30,205 nucleotides of DNA from S010-25 sp964441285 (GTDB lineage Bacteria > Pseudomonadota > Gammaproteobacteria > SZUA-229). Shown here piece by piece: positions 7,649 to 15,543 of this stretch. Where the stretch lies: the NCBI GenBank assembly GCA_964441285.1, contig CAYTUK010000020.1, positions 1 through 30,205 on the forward strand, in the 5' to 3' direction. The first letter of the stretch is position 1. Every line of letters starts with the position of its first letter. The notes under the pieces are model-generated. The model made no database searches. It saw only the letters and a program-made list of their open reading frames with translations, and was not told where the DNA came from. A program made the translations under genes and the position numbers.

Positions 7649-8830
7649 ATGTCTGTCATTAAAATGACTGATCTGGATCTGTCCGGTAAACGCGTATTGA
7701 TTCGTCAGGATTTAAACGTGCCCATAAAAGACGGTAAAGTCACCAGTGACAAGCGTATTCGTGCTTCCATACCAACAATTGAACTGTGCATAAAAGCTGG
7801 CGCAAAAGTTATGTTGATGTCCCATCTGGGACGACCTACAGAAGGTGAGCAGGCGGATGAGTTTTCTCTGCAACCAGTGGCAACACATCTTGCCAACCTG
7901 CTGGGTAAAGACGTTGCGTTAATAAAGGATTACCTGAGCGTAGCGCCACAGCTAAATAATGGTGAAGTGGCGTTGCTGGAAAATGTCCGTTTTAATGTTG
8001 GTGAGAAAGAAAATAACGACACCTTATCCCATCAATATGCGTCATTGTGTGATATCTATGTGATGGATGCGTTTGGCACTGCACATCGGGCGCAGGCTTC
8101 TACACATGGTGTGGGTCAGTTTGCACCAACGGCCTGTGCCGGGCCGCTATTAGCGGGTGAGCTGGAAGCGCTTGGGCAAGCACTGGATAATCCGTCTCGG
8201 CCGATGGTTGCGATTGTTGGTGGTTCTAAAGTGTCGACGAAATTAACGGTACTTGAGTCGCTTTCAAAAATTGTTGATCAGTTAATTGTTGGTGGTGGTA
8301 TTGCAAATACATTTATTGCGGCTGCCGGGCACAATGTAGGTAAATCACTGTACGAGGCTGATCTTGTTGAAACAGCGAAAAGGCTGACTGTCGCGGCAGT
8401 AGAAAATGATGCGTCTATCCCCGTACCATCTGATGTCGTCTGTGCCAAAGAATTTGCCGAAACAGCGACCGCTACGTTGAAAAAAGTAGCCGACGTGACG
8501 GATGACGACATGATATTTGATATTGGTCCTGAAAGTGCCGAGTCATTAGCGAAAGTGCTTAAAAATGCGGGTACCATTGTTTGGAATGGGCCGGTTGGCG
8601 TGTTTGAATTTGATCAGTTTGGTGAGGGCACCAAACGTATTGCAATGGCCGTTGCTGAGTCGGATGCGTTTTCGATTGCGGGTGGTGGTGATACGCTGGC
8701 AGCCGTTGATAAATACGATATTGCAGATCAAGTGTCCTATATTTCGACAGGTGGCGGTGCGTTTCTGGAGTTTCTCGAAGGTAAAAAACTGCCGGCTGTT
8801 GAGATGCTTGAAAAGCGGGCAGCTGAATAA
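7649..8830 (+). CDS. pgk: Phosphoglycerate kinase
   Basis: I place the start at ATG 7649 because AGGAGG (7636-7641) lies seven nt upstream. An in-frame GTG at 7622 would add nine residues and overlap that site. The resulting 393 residues match family length. Visible motifs are the substrate loop RVLIRQDLNVPI (15-26), MSHLGRPTEG (57-66), LLENVRFNVGEKE, MDAFGTAHRAQASTHG, the hinge and nucleotide segment IVGGSKVSTKL, and the C-terminal NGPVGVFE and GGGDTLAAV. The enzyme transfers phosphate between 1,3-bisphosphoglycerate and ADP in glycolysis, or the reverse in gluconeogenesis and carbon fixation. It sits third in the tkt-gap-pgk-pyk-fba block and is followed by an intrinsic terminator. Confidence 0.97.
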   Translation: MSVIKMTDLDLSGKRVLIRQDLNVPIKDGKVTSDKRIRASIPTIELCIKAGAKVMLMSHLGRPTEGEQADEFSLQPVATHLANLLGKDVALIKDYLSVAPQLNNGEVALLENVRFNVGEKENNDTLSHQYASLCDIYVMDAFGTAHRAQASTHGVGQFAPTACAGPLLAGELEALGQALDNPSRPMVAIVGGSKVSTKLTVLESLSKIVDQLIVGGGIANTFIAAAGHNVGKSLYEADLVETAKRLTVAAVENDASIPVPSDVVCAKEFAETATATLKKVADVTDDDMIFDIGPESAESLAKVLKNAGTIVWNGPVGVFEFDQFGEGTKRIAMAVAESDAFSIAGGGDTLAAVDKYDIADQVSYISTGGGAFLEFLEGKKLPAVEMLEKRAAE

Positions 8831-8843
8831 CTGATGTATGGGT

Positions 8844-8869
8844 GCGTGGGGTGGCTGGCCACGCTTTTT
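8844..8869 (+). terminator. Intrinsic terminator after pgk
   Basis: GCGTGG (8844-8849) pairs with CCACGC (8859-8864) and is followed directly by TTTTT (8865-8869). It lies 13 nt after the pgk stop. An outer ATGGG / CCCAT pairing could extend the structure. Confidence 0.65.
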
Positions 8870-8944
8870 GCCCATTAAAGTAAAAACAGCCAAACTGATA
8901 CAGTAAATAATTAGTCATAAATCCCCAGGTTATAAAAACTAACC

Positions 8945-10369
8945 ATGCGTAGAACAAAAATTGTTGCCACACTTGGACCCGGATCCAGTTCATATGAAGT
9001 TATTATGGAGATGATCCGTGCCGGTGTTGATGTATTTCGACTGAACTTTTCCCATGGAACACATGAAGAACAGCGCCACCGTGTTGACTTAATTCGCCAG
9101 TGCAGTGATGAAAGTGGCCGTATCGTTAGTATACTGGCTGATTTGCAGGGACCCAAAATACGCACCCATAAATTTAAGGCAGGTGCAGTTCAATTAATTA
9201 AAGGTGAGGCCTTTATTCTTGATGCGGCTATGGATAAAAATGCAGGGAATGAAGAGCGTGTTGGTATTACCTATAAAGACTTGCCTGGAGATGTTAAGGC
9301 AGGTGATGTCTTATTGCTTGATGACGGTCGTGTTGAATTAATCGTTGAGAAGATTGCGGGCGCAGAAATTCATTGTACGGTTGTTTACACCAGCGTGTTG
9401 TCGAACAATAAAGGCATTAATCTTAAAGGGGGCGGTTTATCTGCGCCGGCGCTAACGGATAAGGATCGCCAGGACTTAAAAGCAGCAGTGGCGATGGAAG
9501 TCGATTTTATGGCGCTGTCTTTTGCCTGCACCGCAGATGATGTGCACCAGTGCCGTAGACTGGTACGCGAGGCGGGCGGTGATGCCAGTATCGTTACAAA
9601 AATTGAACGCGCCGAAGCCATTAGAAATATTGATGAAATTATTGATGCATCTGATGTCATTATGGTTGCGCGTGGCGATCTGGGTGTGGAAATGGGCGAT
9701 GCTGAATTACCCGCGTTGCAGAAAAGCCTGATTCGAAATGCCAGAAGTCGAAATCGTGTGGTGATTACGGCGACACAGATGATGGAGTCGATGATAGAAA
9801 ACCCGATTCCAACGCGTGCGGAAGTTTTTGATGTTGCCAACGCGGTGCTTGATGGTACCGATGCGGTTATGCTTTCCGGTGAAACAGCAGTGGGGAAATA
9901 TCCGTCAAAAGTAATTGCCGCAATGGGTCGTATTTGTGAACATGCGGAGCGAGAGCGTGTGGCAATGGTTTCTGACCATCGTGTTGACCTTGTCTTTGGT
10001 CGAGTGGATGAAGCGATTGCGATGGCAGCAATGTATACTGCTAATCACCTTAAGTCTGATGCCATTGCGTCATTGACAGAGTCTGGTGCAACCGTGTTGT
10101 GGATGTCACGTATTAGTTCAGGCATTCCTATTTATGCACTCACGCCGCGGCGTGGAACTTTACGTAAGGTGACTTTATACCGAGGTGTTTATCCGGTAAG
10201 AGTGGAGTTTGATAAGATAGCTCGTTATCATGTGACCGAAGGTATTGTCGATCTGCTGAAAAGCAGGCATATCGCCAGCTCGGGTGATAGCGTTATCATT
10301 ACCCGCGGTGATATGCTGGGTGATCAAGGCGGGGGCAGTAATACGATGAAAATAGTTACCGTAAATTAA
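8945..10369 (+). CDS. pyk: Pyruvate kinase
   Basis: This 474-residue protein has the usual bacterial length. It opens with RRTKIVATLGPGS; the phosphate and potassium-site residues lie in FRLNFSHG (R32, N34, S36). The signature around IVTKIERAEAI has the catalytic lysine K219 and metal ligand E221, with D245 in MVARGDLGVE. A TATQMMESMI segment, the DGTDAVMLSGETAVGKYP helix and a C-terminal regulatory-type domain ending in GSNTMKIVTVN follow. It makes pyruvate and ATP from phosphoenolpyruvate and ADP. The ribosome-binding site is poor (CAGG). The pgk terminator upstream suggests partly separate expression. A pyk gene between pgk and fba is a known arrangement in methylotrophic and autotrophic proteobacteria. 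Confidence 0.97.
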   Translation: MRRTKIVATLGPGSSSYEVIMEMIRAGVDVFRLNFSHGTHEEQRHRVDLIRQCSDESGRIVSILADLQGPKIRTHKFKAGAVQLIKGEAFILDAAMDKNAGNEERVGITYKDLPGDVKAGDVLLLDDGRVELIVEKIAGAEIHCTVVYTSVLSNNKGINLKGGGLSAPALTDKDRQDLKAAVAMEVDFMALSFACTADDVHQCRRLVREAGGDASIVTKIERAEAIRNIDEIIDASDVIMVARGDLGVEMGDAELPALQKSLIRNARSRNRVVITATQMMESMIENPIPTRAEVFDVANAVLDGTDAVMLSGETAVGKYPSKVIAAMGRICEHAERERVAMVSDHRVDLVFGRVDEAIAMAAMYTANHLKSDAIASLTESGATVLWMSRISSGIPIYALTPRRGTLRKVTLYRGVYPVRVEFDKIARYHVTEGIVDLLKSRHIASSGDSVIITRGDMLGDQGGGSNTMKIVTVN

Positions 10370-10466
10370 GTTTCGAATCACGCAAACCCACAACCGGTTT
10401 TATTATTTTTTTTTATTAGGCTTACGTTTTTACTAAGCAATTTTATTTAAGTACAGGAGAGCTCGA

Positions 10467-11507
10467 ATGGCGCTAATTTCAATGAGACAGTTACTGGATC
10501 ATGCCGCAGAAAATAATTATGGTATGCCGGCGTTTAATGTTAACAATATGGAGCAGGTGCATGCCATTATGCAGGCGGCTGATGAAACTGACAGCCCGGT
10601 TATTATGCAGGGTTCCGCCGGTGCGCGTGCTTATGCAGGCGAGCCATTTTTGCGTCATCTGATTAGTGCGGCAATAGAAATGTATCCACATATTCCTGTG
10701 GTAATGCATCAGGATCATGGTTCCGAGCCGGCGGTTTGTTTGCGTTCTATCCAGTCAGGCTTCAGTTCAGTGATGATGGATGGTTCTTTAATGGCGGATA
10801 TGAAAACACCATCTTCTTTTGAGTACAACGTTAGTGTCACCAGAGAAGTTGTAAAAATGGCACACGCGGGTGGAGTATCGGTGGAAGGCGAATTAGGTTG
10901 TCTGGGTTCACTTGAAACGGGTGAAATGGGTGAGGAAGATGGTCATGGCGCTGAAGGTAAACTGGATCTGGATATGCTGCTGACAGGGGTTGAAGAAGCC
11001 GCCGATTTTGTTGCACAAACCGGTGTTGATGCTTTAGCAATTGCTATTGGTACTTCACATGGTGCCTACAAGTTTACCAAAGAGCCTGATGGCGAAATTT
11101 TACGTATTGATCGAATTAAAGAAATTCATGCGCGTATTCCGAATACGCATCTGGTTATGCATGGCTCATCCTCGGTGCCACAGGAGTGGTTGAAAATCAT
11201 TAACTCATACGGTGGTGATATGGGACAAACTTACGGTGTTCCTGTTGAAGAAATTGTTGAGGGGATTAAAAACGGTGTTCGTAAAGTGAATATTGATACG
11301 GATTTACGTATGTCATCCACGGGTTCTATTCGTAAGCATCTGATAGAGAACCCTTCAAACTTCGACCCCCGTAAATTTCTTAAAGAATCGACTAAGGGTA
11401 TGAAAGAAATTTGTAAGGCGCGTTACGAGGTCTTTGGTTCAGCGGGTAATGCATCTAAAATCACCCCCATTTCACTGGAAACAATGGCGGGTAACTACTC
11501 TGGCTGA
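10467..11507 (+). CDS. fba: Fructose-bisphosphate aldolase, class II (Calvin-cycle subtype)
   Basis: This 346-residue zinc-dependent aldolase reversibly condenses dihydroxyacetone phosphate and glyceraldehyde-3-phosphate. The motif VVMHQDHG gives the catalytic D83 and zinc ligand H84. Further features are an acidic loop ELGCLGSLETGEMGEEDG, AIAIGTSHGAYK, LVMHGSSSVP with another zinc-ligand histidine, and KVNIDTDLRMSSTGSIRKHL. The start, length and long C-terminal tail match the class II 'Calvin cycle subtype' (CbbA-like) more than E. coli FbaA. That subtype also occurs in non-autotrophs. An AGGAGAG site precedes the ATG. A T-rich tract without a convincing hairpin separates it from pyk. It ends the carbon-metabolism block. 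Confidence 0.95.
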   Translation: MALISMRQLLDHAAENNYGMPAFNVNNMEQVHAIMQAADETDSPVIMQGSAGARAYAGEPFLRHLISAAIEMYPHIPVVMHQDHGSEPAVCLRSIQSGFSSVMMDGSLMADMKTPSSFEYNVSVTREVVKMAHAGGVSVEGELGCLGSLETGEMGEEDGHGAEGKLDLDMLLTGVEEAADFVAQTGVDALAIAIGTSHGAYKFTKEPDGEILRIDRIKEIHARIPNTHLVMHGSSSVPQEWLKIINSYGGDMGQTYGVPVEEIVEGIKNGVRKVNIDTDLRMSSTGSIRKHLIENPSNFDPRKFLKESTKGMKEICKARYEVFGSAGNASKITPISLETMAGNYSG

Positions 11508-11517
11508 AGGCAGGTAT

Positions 11518-11581
11518 CTGACTGAATAAGTCAGGGGTATTTAATGCCTCTGAATGTTGAATACAGCTTTTACTAAAGCTG
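11518..11581 (+). other. Two small hairpins between fba and the FKBP gene
   Basis: CTGACT-GAATA-AGTCAG (11518-11534) and CAGCTTT-TACT-AAAGCTG (11564-11581) are perfect short stem-loops. Neither has a proper T run, so I do not call a terminator; they may mark the message end or a leader structure of the next gene. Confidence 0.35.
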
Positions 11582-11608
11582 AAAATGAATTATTTTTAGA
11601 GGTAACGT

Positions 11609-11935
11609 ATGGCTGAATTAGAAATTGAAGATCAAGTAGTGGGTGAGGGTGATGAAGCCGTTGCAGGTCAGACTGTTGAGGTACATTACACCGGCTGGTT
11701 AACCGATGGGACTCAGTTTGACTCAAGCCATGATCGCGAACAGACATTTAGCTTCAAGCTGGGCGCGGGTCAGGTAATTGCTGGCTGGGATCAGGGTGTT
11801 GCCGGGATGAAGACGGGTGGAACCCGTAAATTGACCATTCCTGCGGATATGGGTTACGGTGAGCATGGCGCAGGCGGTGTTATTCCTCCTGACGCGACAC
11901 TGGTCTTTAAGGTTGAATTAATTGGCGTGAGTTGA
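11609..11935 (+). CDS. FKBP-type peptidyl-prolyl cis-trans isomerase
   Basis: This 108-residue protein is a single FKBP domain without a signal peptide, so it should act in the cytoplasm. Characteristic segments are VEVHYTGWLTDGTQFDSS, LGAGQVIAGWDQGVAGMKTGG, RKLTIPADMGYGEHG and the C-terminal IPPDATLVFKVELIGV. These include the active-site tyrosine, aspartate, the VIAGWD tryptophan and the YG pair. It accelerates prolyl isomerisation during folding. The start has AGAGG upstream. It follows fba by 101 bp and converges on bioD with only 12 bp between the stops. Confidence 0.95.
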   Translation: MAELEIEDQVVGEGDEAVAGQTVEVHYTGWLTDGTQFDSSHDREQTFSFKLGAGQVIAGWDQGVAGMKTGGTRKLTIPADMGYGEHGAGGVIPPDATLVFKVELIGVS

Positions 11936-11947
11936 TCATGCTTGTAT

Positions 11948-12646
11948 TTAGCCTGCGGCGTTGACATAGACTACCTGGGGCAGTGTTAGCAGTGAGCTGA
12001 TTAATGCATCAGGCAGTATACTGCTGCCATCCTGACTGTAGGCGATGGAGAAGATCGAACAATCGAGATGCTCGCGTAAATCCGCAGCATTATCAGTGTC
12101 GTCCTGCTGTCGTTCCTGCGTGGTATTTAAAACCACGGCCAGCAGTTGCAGTCCGCGCAGCCGTATTGCTTCTACGCTAAGCAGTACCTGATTAAGCACT
12201 CCCAGTTTGTCGTCGGCGACTAATAACAGGGGTAATTGTAAAGCGACTGCCAGGTCAGCATTGAGACCATCTTCTGCCAGGGGTGAATAAAAGCCGCCTG
12301 CGCCTTCGACCATTACAAAGCCCTGCTCACTTCCGCTTCGGCAGATGCCCGCCAGTTGTTTCGTGGTTAGCGCTGCCTCGACAAGATGTGCTGCGCGTAC
12401 AGGCGAAATGGGTGGTTCAAAACGGTAGGGGCAAACTTCGGCCAGATCACCATCATAGTCGGCGGCGTTATGTAACGCCAGTGCGTCTCGTGGGACAAGT
12501 TTGCCGTTCACTTTTTCACAGCCCGTTTCGATGGGTTTGCGTGGAATGACGGTGATGTTTTTTTGTATGAGTTGTTTTGCAATATGGGTACCAATATACG
12601 TTTTACCTACATCGGTGTTTGTACCGGTTATAAAAATACCCTGCAT
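11948..12646 (-). CDS. bioD: Dethiobiotin synthetase
   Basis: I place the start at ATG 12646, with AGGAG nine nt upstream. The longer frame begins at a TTG (12676) inside an AT-rich spacer and adds ten unlikely residues. The 232-residue product has the P-loop GTNTDVGKT (8-16), the substrate segment PRKPIETGCE, and VMVEGAGGFYSPL. It catalyses the ATP-dependent closure of the ureido ring that turns 7,8-diaminopelargonate and CO2 into dethiobiotin, the step before BioB. No other biotin genes are in the window, so bioD is detached from a bio operon here. It lies 59 nt downstream of purC on the same strand and may share its transcript. Confidence 0.93.
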   Translation of the reverse strand: MQGIFITGTNTDVGKTYIGTHIAKQLIQKNITVIPRKPIETGCEKVNGKLVPRDALALHNAADYDGDLAEVCPYRFEPPISPVRAAHLVEAALTTKQLAGICRSGSEQGFVMVEGAGGFYSPLAEDGLNADLAVALQLPLLLVADDKLGVLNQVLLSVEAIRLRGLQLLAVVLNTTQERQQDDTDNAADLREHLDCSIFSIAYSQDGSSILPDALISSLLTLPQVVYVNAAG

Positions 12647-12705
12647 TGACTGTGACTCCTGACTATTTAAAAACAATTATAAATGGAGGCGATCAGGCAA
12701 TTCAA

Positions 12706-13593
12706 TCAGCCTCCCAGAAGCCGTGTTTTGGCTTCATTATATTTTTCTGCGGTTTGCATCACAATTTCATCTGGTAGTTCAGGACCGGGGGCGGTTTTAT
12801 TCCAGTCTAGTGTTTCGAGATAATCGCGCACGAACTGTTTATCAAAACTTACCGGGCTATTCCCCGGCTGGTATTGCTTAACTGGCCAAAAGCGTGAGGA
12901 ATCGGGCGTGAGCACTTCATCAATCAGTACTAACCGGTTATTTCCATCAAGGCCAAATTCAAACTTGGTATCAGCAATAATGATGCCGCGCTTTAATGCG
13001 TAATCGGCGGCCTGCTGATACAGCTGTAAACTGATCTGCTTTACCTGTTGTGCAATATCTTTGCCTAACAGCGCCTGGGTTTGAGTATAGTCAATATTTT
13101 TATCATGTGCGCCAGGCGCCGCTTTTGTTGACGGTGTAAAGATTGGCGCAGGCAGTTTATCGGCTAATTTCAGTCCACTCGCCAACTTTAAACCACAAAT
13201 CGCCCCGGTTGCCTGGTAATCCTTCCAGCCTGAGCCAATCACGTAGCCGCGCACAATCGCTTCAATGGGTAATGGGTTTAGTTTTTTAACCACCAGCGCA
13301 TGGTTGGCGACTTCGGCGAGCTCGTTTTCGTCAGTCAAAACTGTTTCGAGTTTTAGCTCACTGAGATGGTTGGGAACAATGTGGGCGAGCTTCTGGAGCC
13401 AGAATTGTGTAACCTCATTGAGAATGCCGCCTTTACCTGGGATCGCGGTTGGCATTACCACATCAAAGGCTGAAATACGGTCGGTGGTAACGATCAGCAT
13501 ATGCTGGTTGTCTATATCATAAATATCACGAACTTTGCCTTTATGTAACAACGGCAGACTTTTGATATGAGAGCTGTGCAAGACGTTAGACAT
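12706..13593 (-). CDS. purC: Phosphoribosylaminoimidazole-succinocarboxamide synthase (SAICAR synthetase)
   Basis: This 295-residue protein ligates aspartate to CAIR in purine synthesis, using ATP. The N-terminus has the nucleotide-binding segment LLHKGKVRDIYDI and TTDRISAFDVVMP. The middle has EAIVRGYVIGSGWKDY, and the C-terminal half has IADTKFEFGLD and LIDEVLTPDSSRFWP. It is longer than the about 237-residue E. coli enzyme and belongs to the roughly 300-residue form also found in yeast and many proteobacteria. No clear ribosome-binding site precedes the ATG. It diverges from the glutamine amidotransferase gene across a 103-bp spacer that contains an operator-like repeat. Confidence 0.95.
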   Translation of the reverse strand: MSNVLHSSHIKSLPLLHKGKVRDIYDIDNQHMLIVTTDRISAFDVVMPTAIPGKGGILNEVTQFWLQKLAHIVPNHLSELKLETVLTDENELAEVANHALVVKKLNPLPIEAIVRGYVIGSGWKDYQATGAICGLKLASGLKLADKLPAPIFTPSTKAAPGAHDKNIDYTQTQALLGKDIAQQVKQISLQLYQQAADYALKRGIIIADTKFEFGLDGNNRLVLIDEVLTPDSSRFWPVKQYQPGNSPVSFDKQFVRDYLETLDWNKTAPGPELPDEIVMQTAEKYNEAKTRLLGG

Positions 13594-13645
13594 TTGCGGG
13601 AGTAATGATCCGGTTGAAAAGGTGTTATTGTACGCTATCGAAACT

Positions 13646-13672
13646 GTATCTGTAGTGATACCTGTTTGTATC
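13646..13672. promoter_or_regulatory. Operator-like repeat in the purC / amidotransferase divergent spacer
   Basis: GTATC (13646-13650), GATAC (13657-13661) and GTATC (13668-13672) recur every 11 bp, so adjacent copies form overlapping inverted repeats (TGATAC-N6-GTATCA is perfect). The one-helical-turn phasing suits protein binding on one DNA face. It is not the PurR consensus that I know, and no regulator gene is nearby. Confidence 0.35.
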
Positions 13673-13696
13673 AGGTAGGAAATTTAGGTAGCACAA

Positions 13697-14401
13697 ATGA
13701 AAGTCACTGTTATTCGCCATCTCGCTTTTGAAGATCTCGGCAGTTTTACGCCAATATTGATCGCCCTGGGTGCTGAGATCAGCTATCTGGAAGCGGGACG
13801 GGATGAGCTAACGTCCGTGGCTGCATTGTCGGATGATTTATTGGTGATATTGGGCGGCCCCATTAGCGTCAACGAGGTCGTCGAATACCCCTTTTTGCAA
13901 ACTGAAATTGATCTGCTGCAGCAGCGTCTTACCGCGGATAAACCCACCCTGGGGATTTGTCTGGGGGCGCAGTTAATGGCAAAAGCGTTGGGTTCAAAGG
14001 TTTACTCGGGGCAGCAAAAAGAAATTGGCTGGTATGGTTTGCAGGTGAATGATCGGGGTAGGCAGGTGGGGTTGCAGTGGCTGGATGAAGCCAGTACACA
14101 GATGCTTCACTGGCATGGCGAAACCTTTGATATGCCGCCGCATGCAATCGCGCTGGCCTCCAGTCAGCGGTTTGAAAATCAGGCATTTTTAGTGGGCAAT
14201 CGCTGCCTGGCGCTGCAATTTCACCCCGAAGTAACGGCTGATGGGCTGGAGCGCTGGTATATCGGTCATACGGGTGAAATCCATGATACCCAGGGCATTT
14301 CAGTGGCAGCGTTACGCGCAGACAGTGAAAAGTATGCGGCGAGCTTGCAGCGTAATGCGGAAAAATTTTTTAAACACTGGTTAGAGGTTTGTTTAAAATA
14401 G
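13697..14401 (+). CDS. Class I glutamine amidotransferase-like protein (GuaA N-domain type)
   Basis: This 234-residue stand-alone protein has a class I glutamine amidotransferase fold. It carries the oxyanion segment VILGGPISVNE, the nucleophile C88 in LGICLGAQLMAKALG, and the histidine/glutamate pair H176 and E178 in ALQFHPEVT, so the catalytic triad is intact. Proteins of this type hydrolyse glutamine and pass ammonia to a partner synthetase, or act on gamma-glutamyl compounds. No synthetase partner is present, so the substrate is unknown. It is often annotated as a 'GMP synthase-like glutamine amidotransferase'. The start has an AGGTAG site. It diverges from purC, which suggests but does not prove a link to purine or nitrogen metabolism. 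It converges on the next gene with a 9-bp gap. Confidence 0.88.
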   Translation: MKVTVIRHLAFEDLGSFTPILIALGAEISYLEAGRDELTSVAALSDDLLVILGGPISVNEVVEYPFLQTEIDLLQQRLTADKPTLGICLGAQLMAKALGSKVYSGQQKEIGWYGLQVNDRGRQVGLQWLDEASTQMLHWHGETFDMPPHAIALASSQRFENQAFLVGNRCLALQFHPEVTADGLERWYIGHTGEIHDTQGISVAALRADSEKYAASLQRNAEKFFKHWLEVCLK

Positions 14402-14410
14402 TACGGATAC

Positions 14411-14920
14411 TTATATCTTACACTGCACGCTGCTAACCACTTTTTTTGCATTCTGGTATAGCGCAAATACAAGCAGCAGACTTGCGGCGCTAAACAGCAT
14501 GGTCTGGTGGGTGGCGATAAATCCCTGTATCTGAATGCCAAAACTACCGCCTAATGAAGGTAACAGCGCGGCAATAAACCCAAGCAGGATGGGGAGCAAT
14601 GGAGAACAGCATAACATTGGCGCGAGCAGGCCAACCAGTATTCCCCCTGCGGCAGAAGATTTACTGCTTTTCTGCCCTCGTTTGATTAAATAAATAATCA
14701 GCGGTATAAGCAAAGCAACTAATGTTGCCATTAATACAGAAAACCCTACCAGGCGAGGGGTTAAATATTTAAATGCCTGAAGACTGATGTAGCCGCCGGT
14801 AAAGGAGGCCGGTAAAGTAATGAGATACAGGAGTAGAAACAGCAGGAAGCTAATGCCGGTAAGCCACTGATAAGTGCGCATGACAAGGACTGTTTTTAAT
14901 GCAATGGTGATAGTGCTCAT
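14411..14920 (-). CDS. Small membrane protein with a Cys-Cys pair, paired with a periplasmic thioredoxin
   Basis: I do not recognise a named family. The 169-residue product is very hydrophobic, with about four membrane segments near residues 17-38, 57-80, 92-120 and 138-157. A basic, serine-rich cytoplasmic-type loop, KRGQKSSKSS, lies after the second. The third segment carries GLLAPMLCCSPLLPILLG with adjacent cysteines at 104-105 next to prolines. This recalls the paired cysteines in membrane helices of mercury or copper transporters and thiol-transfer proteins, but overall similarity is not evident. Its start overlaps the stop of the upstream thioredoxin-like gene (ATGA), so the two are translationally coupled. 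I infer joint action in thiol or metal handling at the inner membrane. Confidence 0.75.
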   Translation of the reverse strand: MSTITIALKTVLVMRTYQWLTGISFLLFLLLYLITLPASFTGGYISLQAFKYLTPRLVGFSVLMATLVALLIPLIIYLIKRGQKSSKSSAAGGILVGLLAPMLCCSPLLPILLGFIAALLPSLGGSFGIQIQGFIATHQTMLFSAASLLLVFALYQNAKKVVSSVQCKI

Positions 14921-15543
14921 CTGGGCGTACCCTGGGCAAATTTTAGAATTTTGTTCATGGTTGCCGTTGGTGCCGTACTGACAACCTGGACAAAGCCGGC
15001 CTTATCAATCAAGTAATAAATATCCGGGAATCTTTTCTGGTTCATTTCCTGCTGCATGATTTTTGTTGCCTCACCATTTACCCAGCTCTGGTGATGTAAT
15101 AATTGTGGTGCAATTTTTTTCATGAAGGTGGAGATACTGGGCCCGGCATAACCACCATTGTTATAGTTGCGAATGGCGAGTACCACCAGCCCGGTTTTAT
15201 TCCAGATAGCCTGTTTTTCCTGCAGGGCTTTAACGCCGGCAATACAGGTGTGGCACCAGGTAGAAAATAACCACAGCATCACTTTTTGGCCTTTGTATTC
15301 CGCGAGCGAATGGGTTTTTCCCTGAGAGATAAACGGGGCATCCGGTGCCGCATAGGGGAGTGGCTGTGGTGACAGGTCAAGAAAACCTGCCATTGATGGA
15401 GGGGTCCATAATATTAATAGCGTTAATAACCACGGCAAAATTTTTATTGTCTGGATGGAGGATAACCCGCTGGCAGGAAGGTTATTGGCTGGTATTTGGT
15501 GATGTAACCTGATTGTAGTCGGCATTGATATTGTGGCTAACAT
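14917..15543 (-). CDS. Membrane-anchored periplasmic thioredoxin-like protein (TlpA type)
   Basis: This 208-residue protein has an unusually long N-terminal leader before a hydrophobic stretch at about 33-50, ending in a possible signal-peptidase site near SMAG. A thioredoxin fold follows, with the motif WCHTC (C97, C100) in LWLFSTWCHTCIAG and a later segment FPDIYYLIDKAGFVQ in the position of the cis-proline strand. It should be exported and act as a thiol-disulfide reductase or as a partner of the next gene. GGAGAG just before ATG 15543 supports the start even though the leader is long. An internal methionine at residue 7 is the only near alternative. It overlaps the downstream membrane-protein gene by 4 nt. 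Confidence 0.85.
   Translation of the reverse strand: MLATISMPTTIRLHHQIPANNLPASGLSSIQTIKILPWLLTLLILWTPPSMAGFLDLSPQPLPYAAPDAPFISQGKTHSLAEYKGQKVMLWLFSTWCHTCIAGVKALQEKQAIWNKTGLVVLAIRNYNNGGYAGPSISTFMKKIAPQLLHHQSWVNGEATKIMQQEMNQKRFPDIYYLIDKAGFVQVVSTAPTATMNKILKFAQGTPR

Noticed and set aside
8559..9840. Long minus-strand frames (144 residues at 8559-8993 and 151 residues at 9385-9840) opposite pgk and pyk
   Set aside because: They are antisense shadows of strongly conserved enzymes, with low-complexity translations and no motifs.
12647..12676. TTG start for bioD ten codons upstream
   Set aside because: Rare start codon in AT-rich spacer sequence; ATG 12646 has AGGAG upstream and gives the normal BioD N-terminus.
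14411..14920. MerT-type mercury transporter reading of the Cys-Cys membrane protein
   Set aside because: The paired cysteines are in the third helix, not the first, and no mer genes (merR, merP, merA) are nearby.
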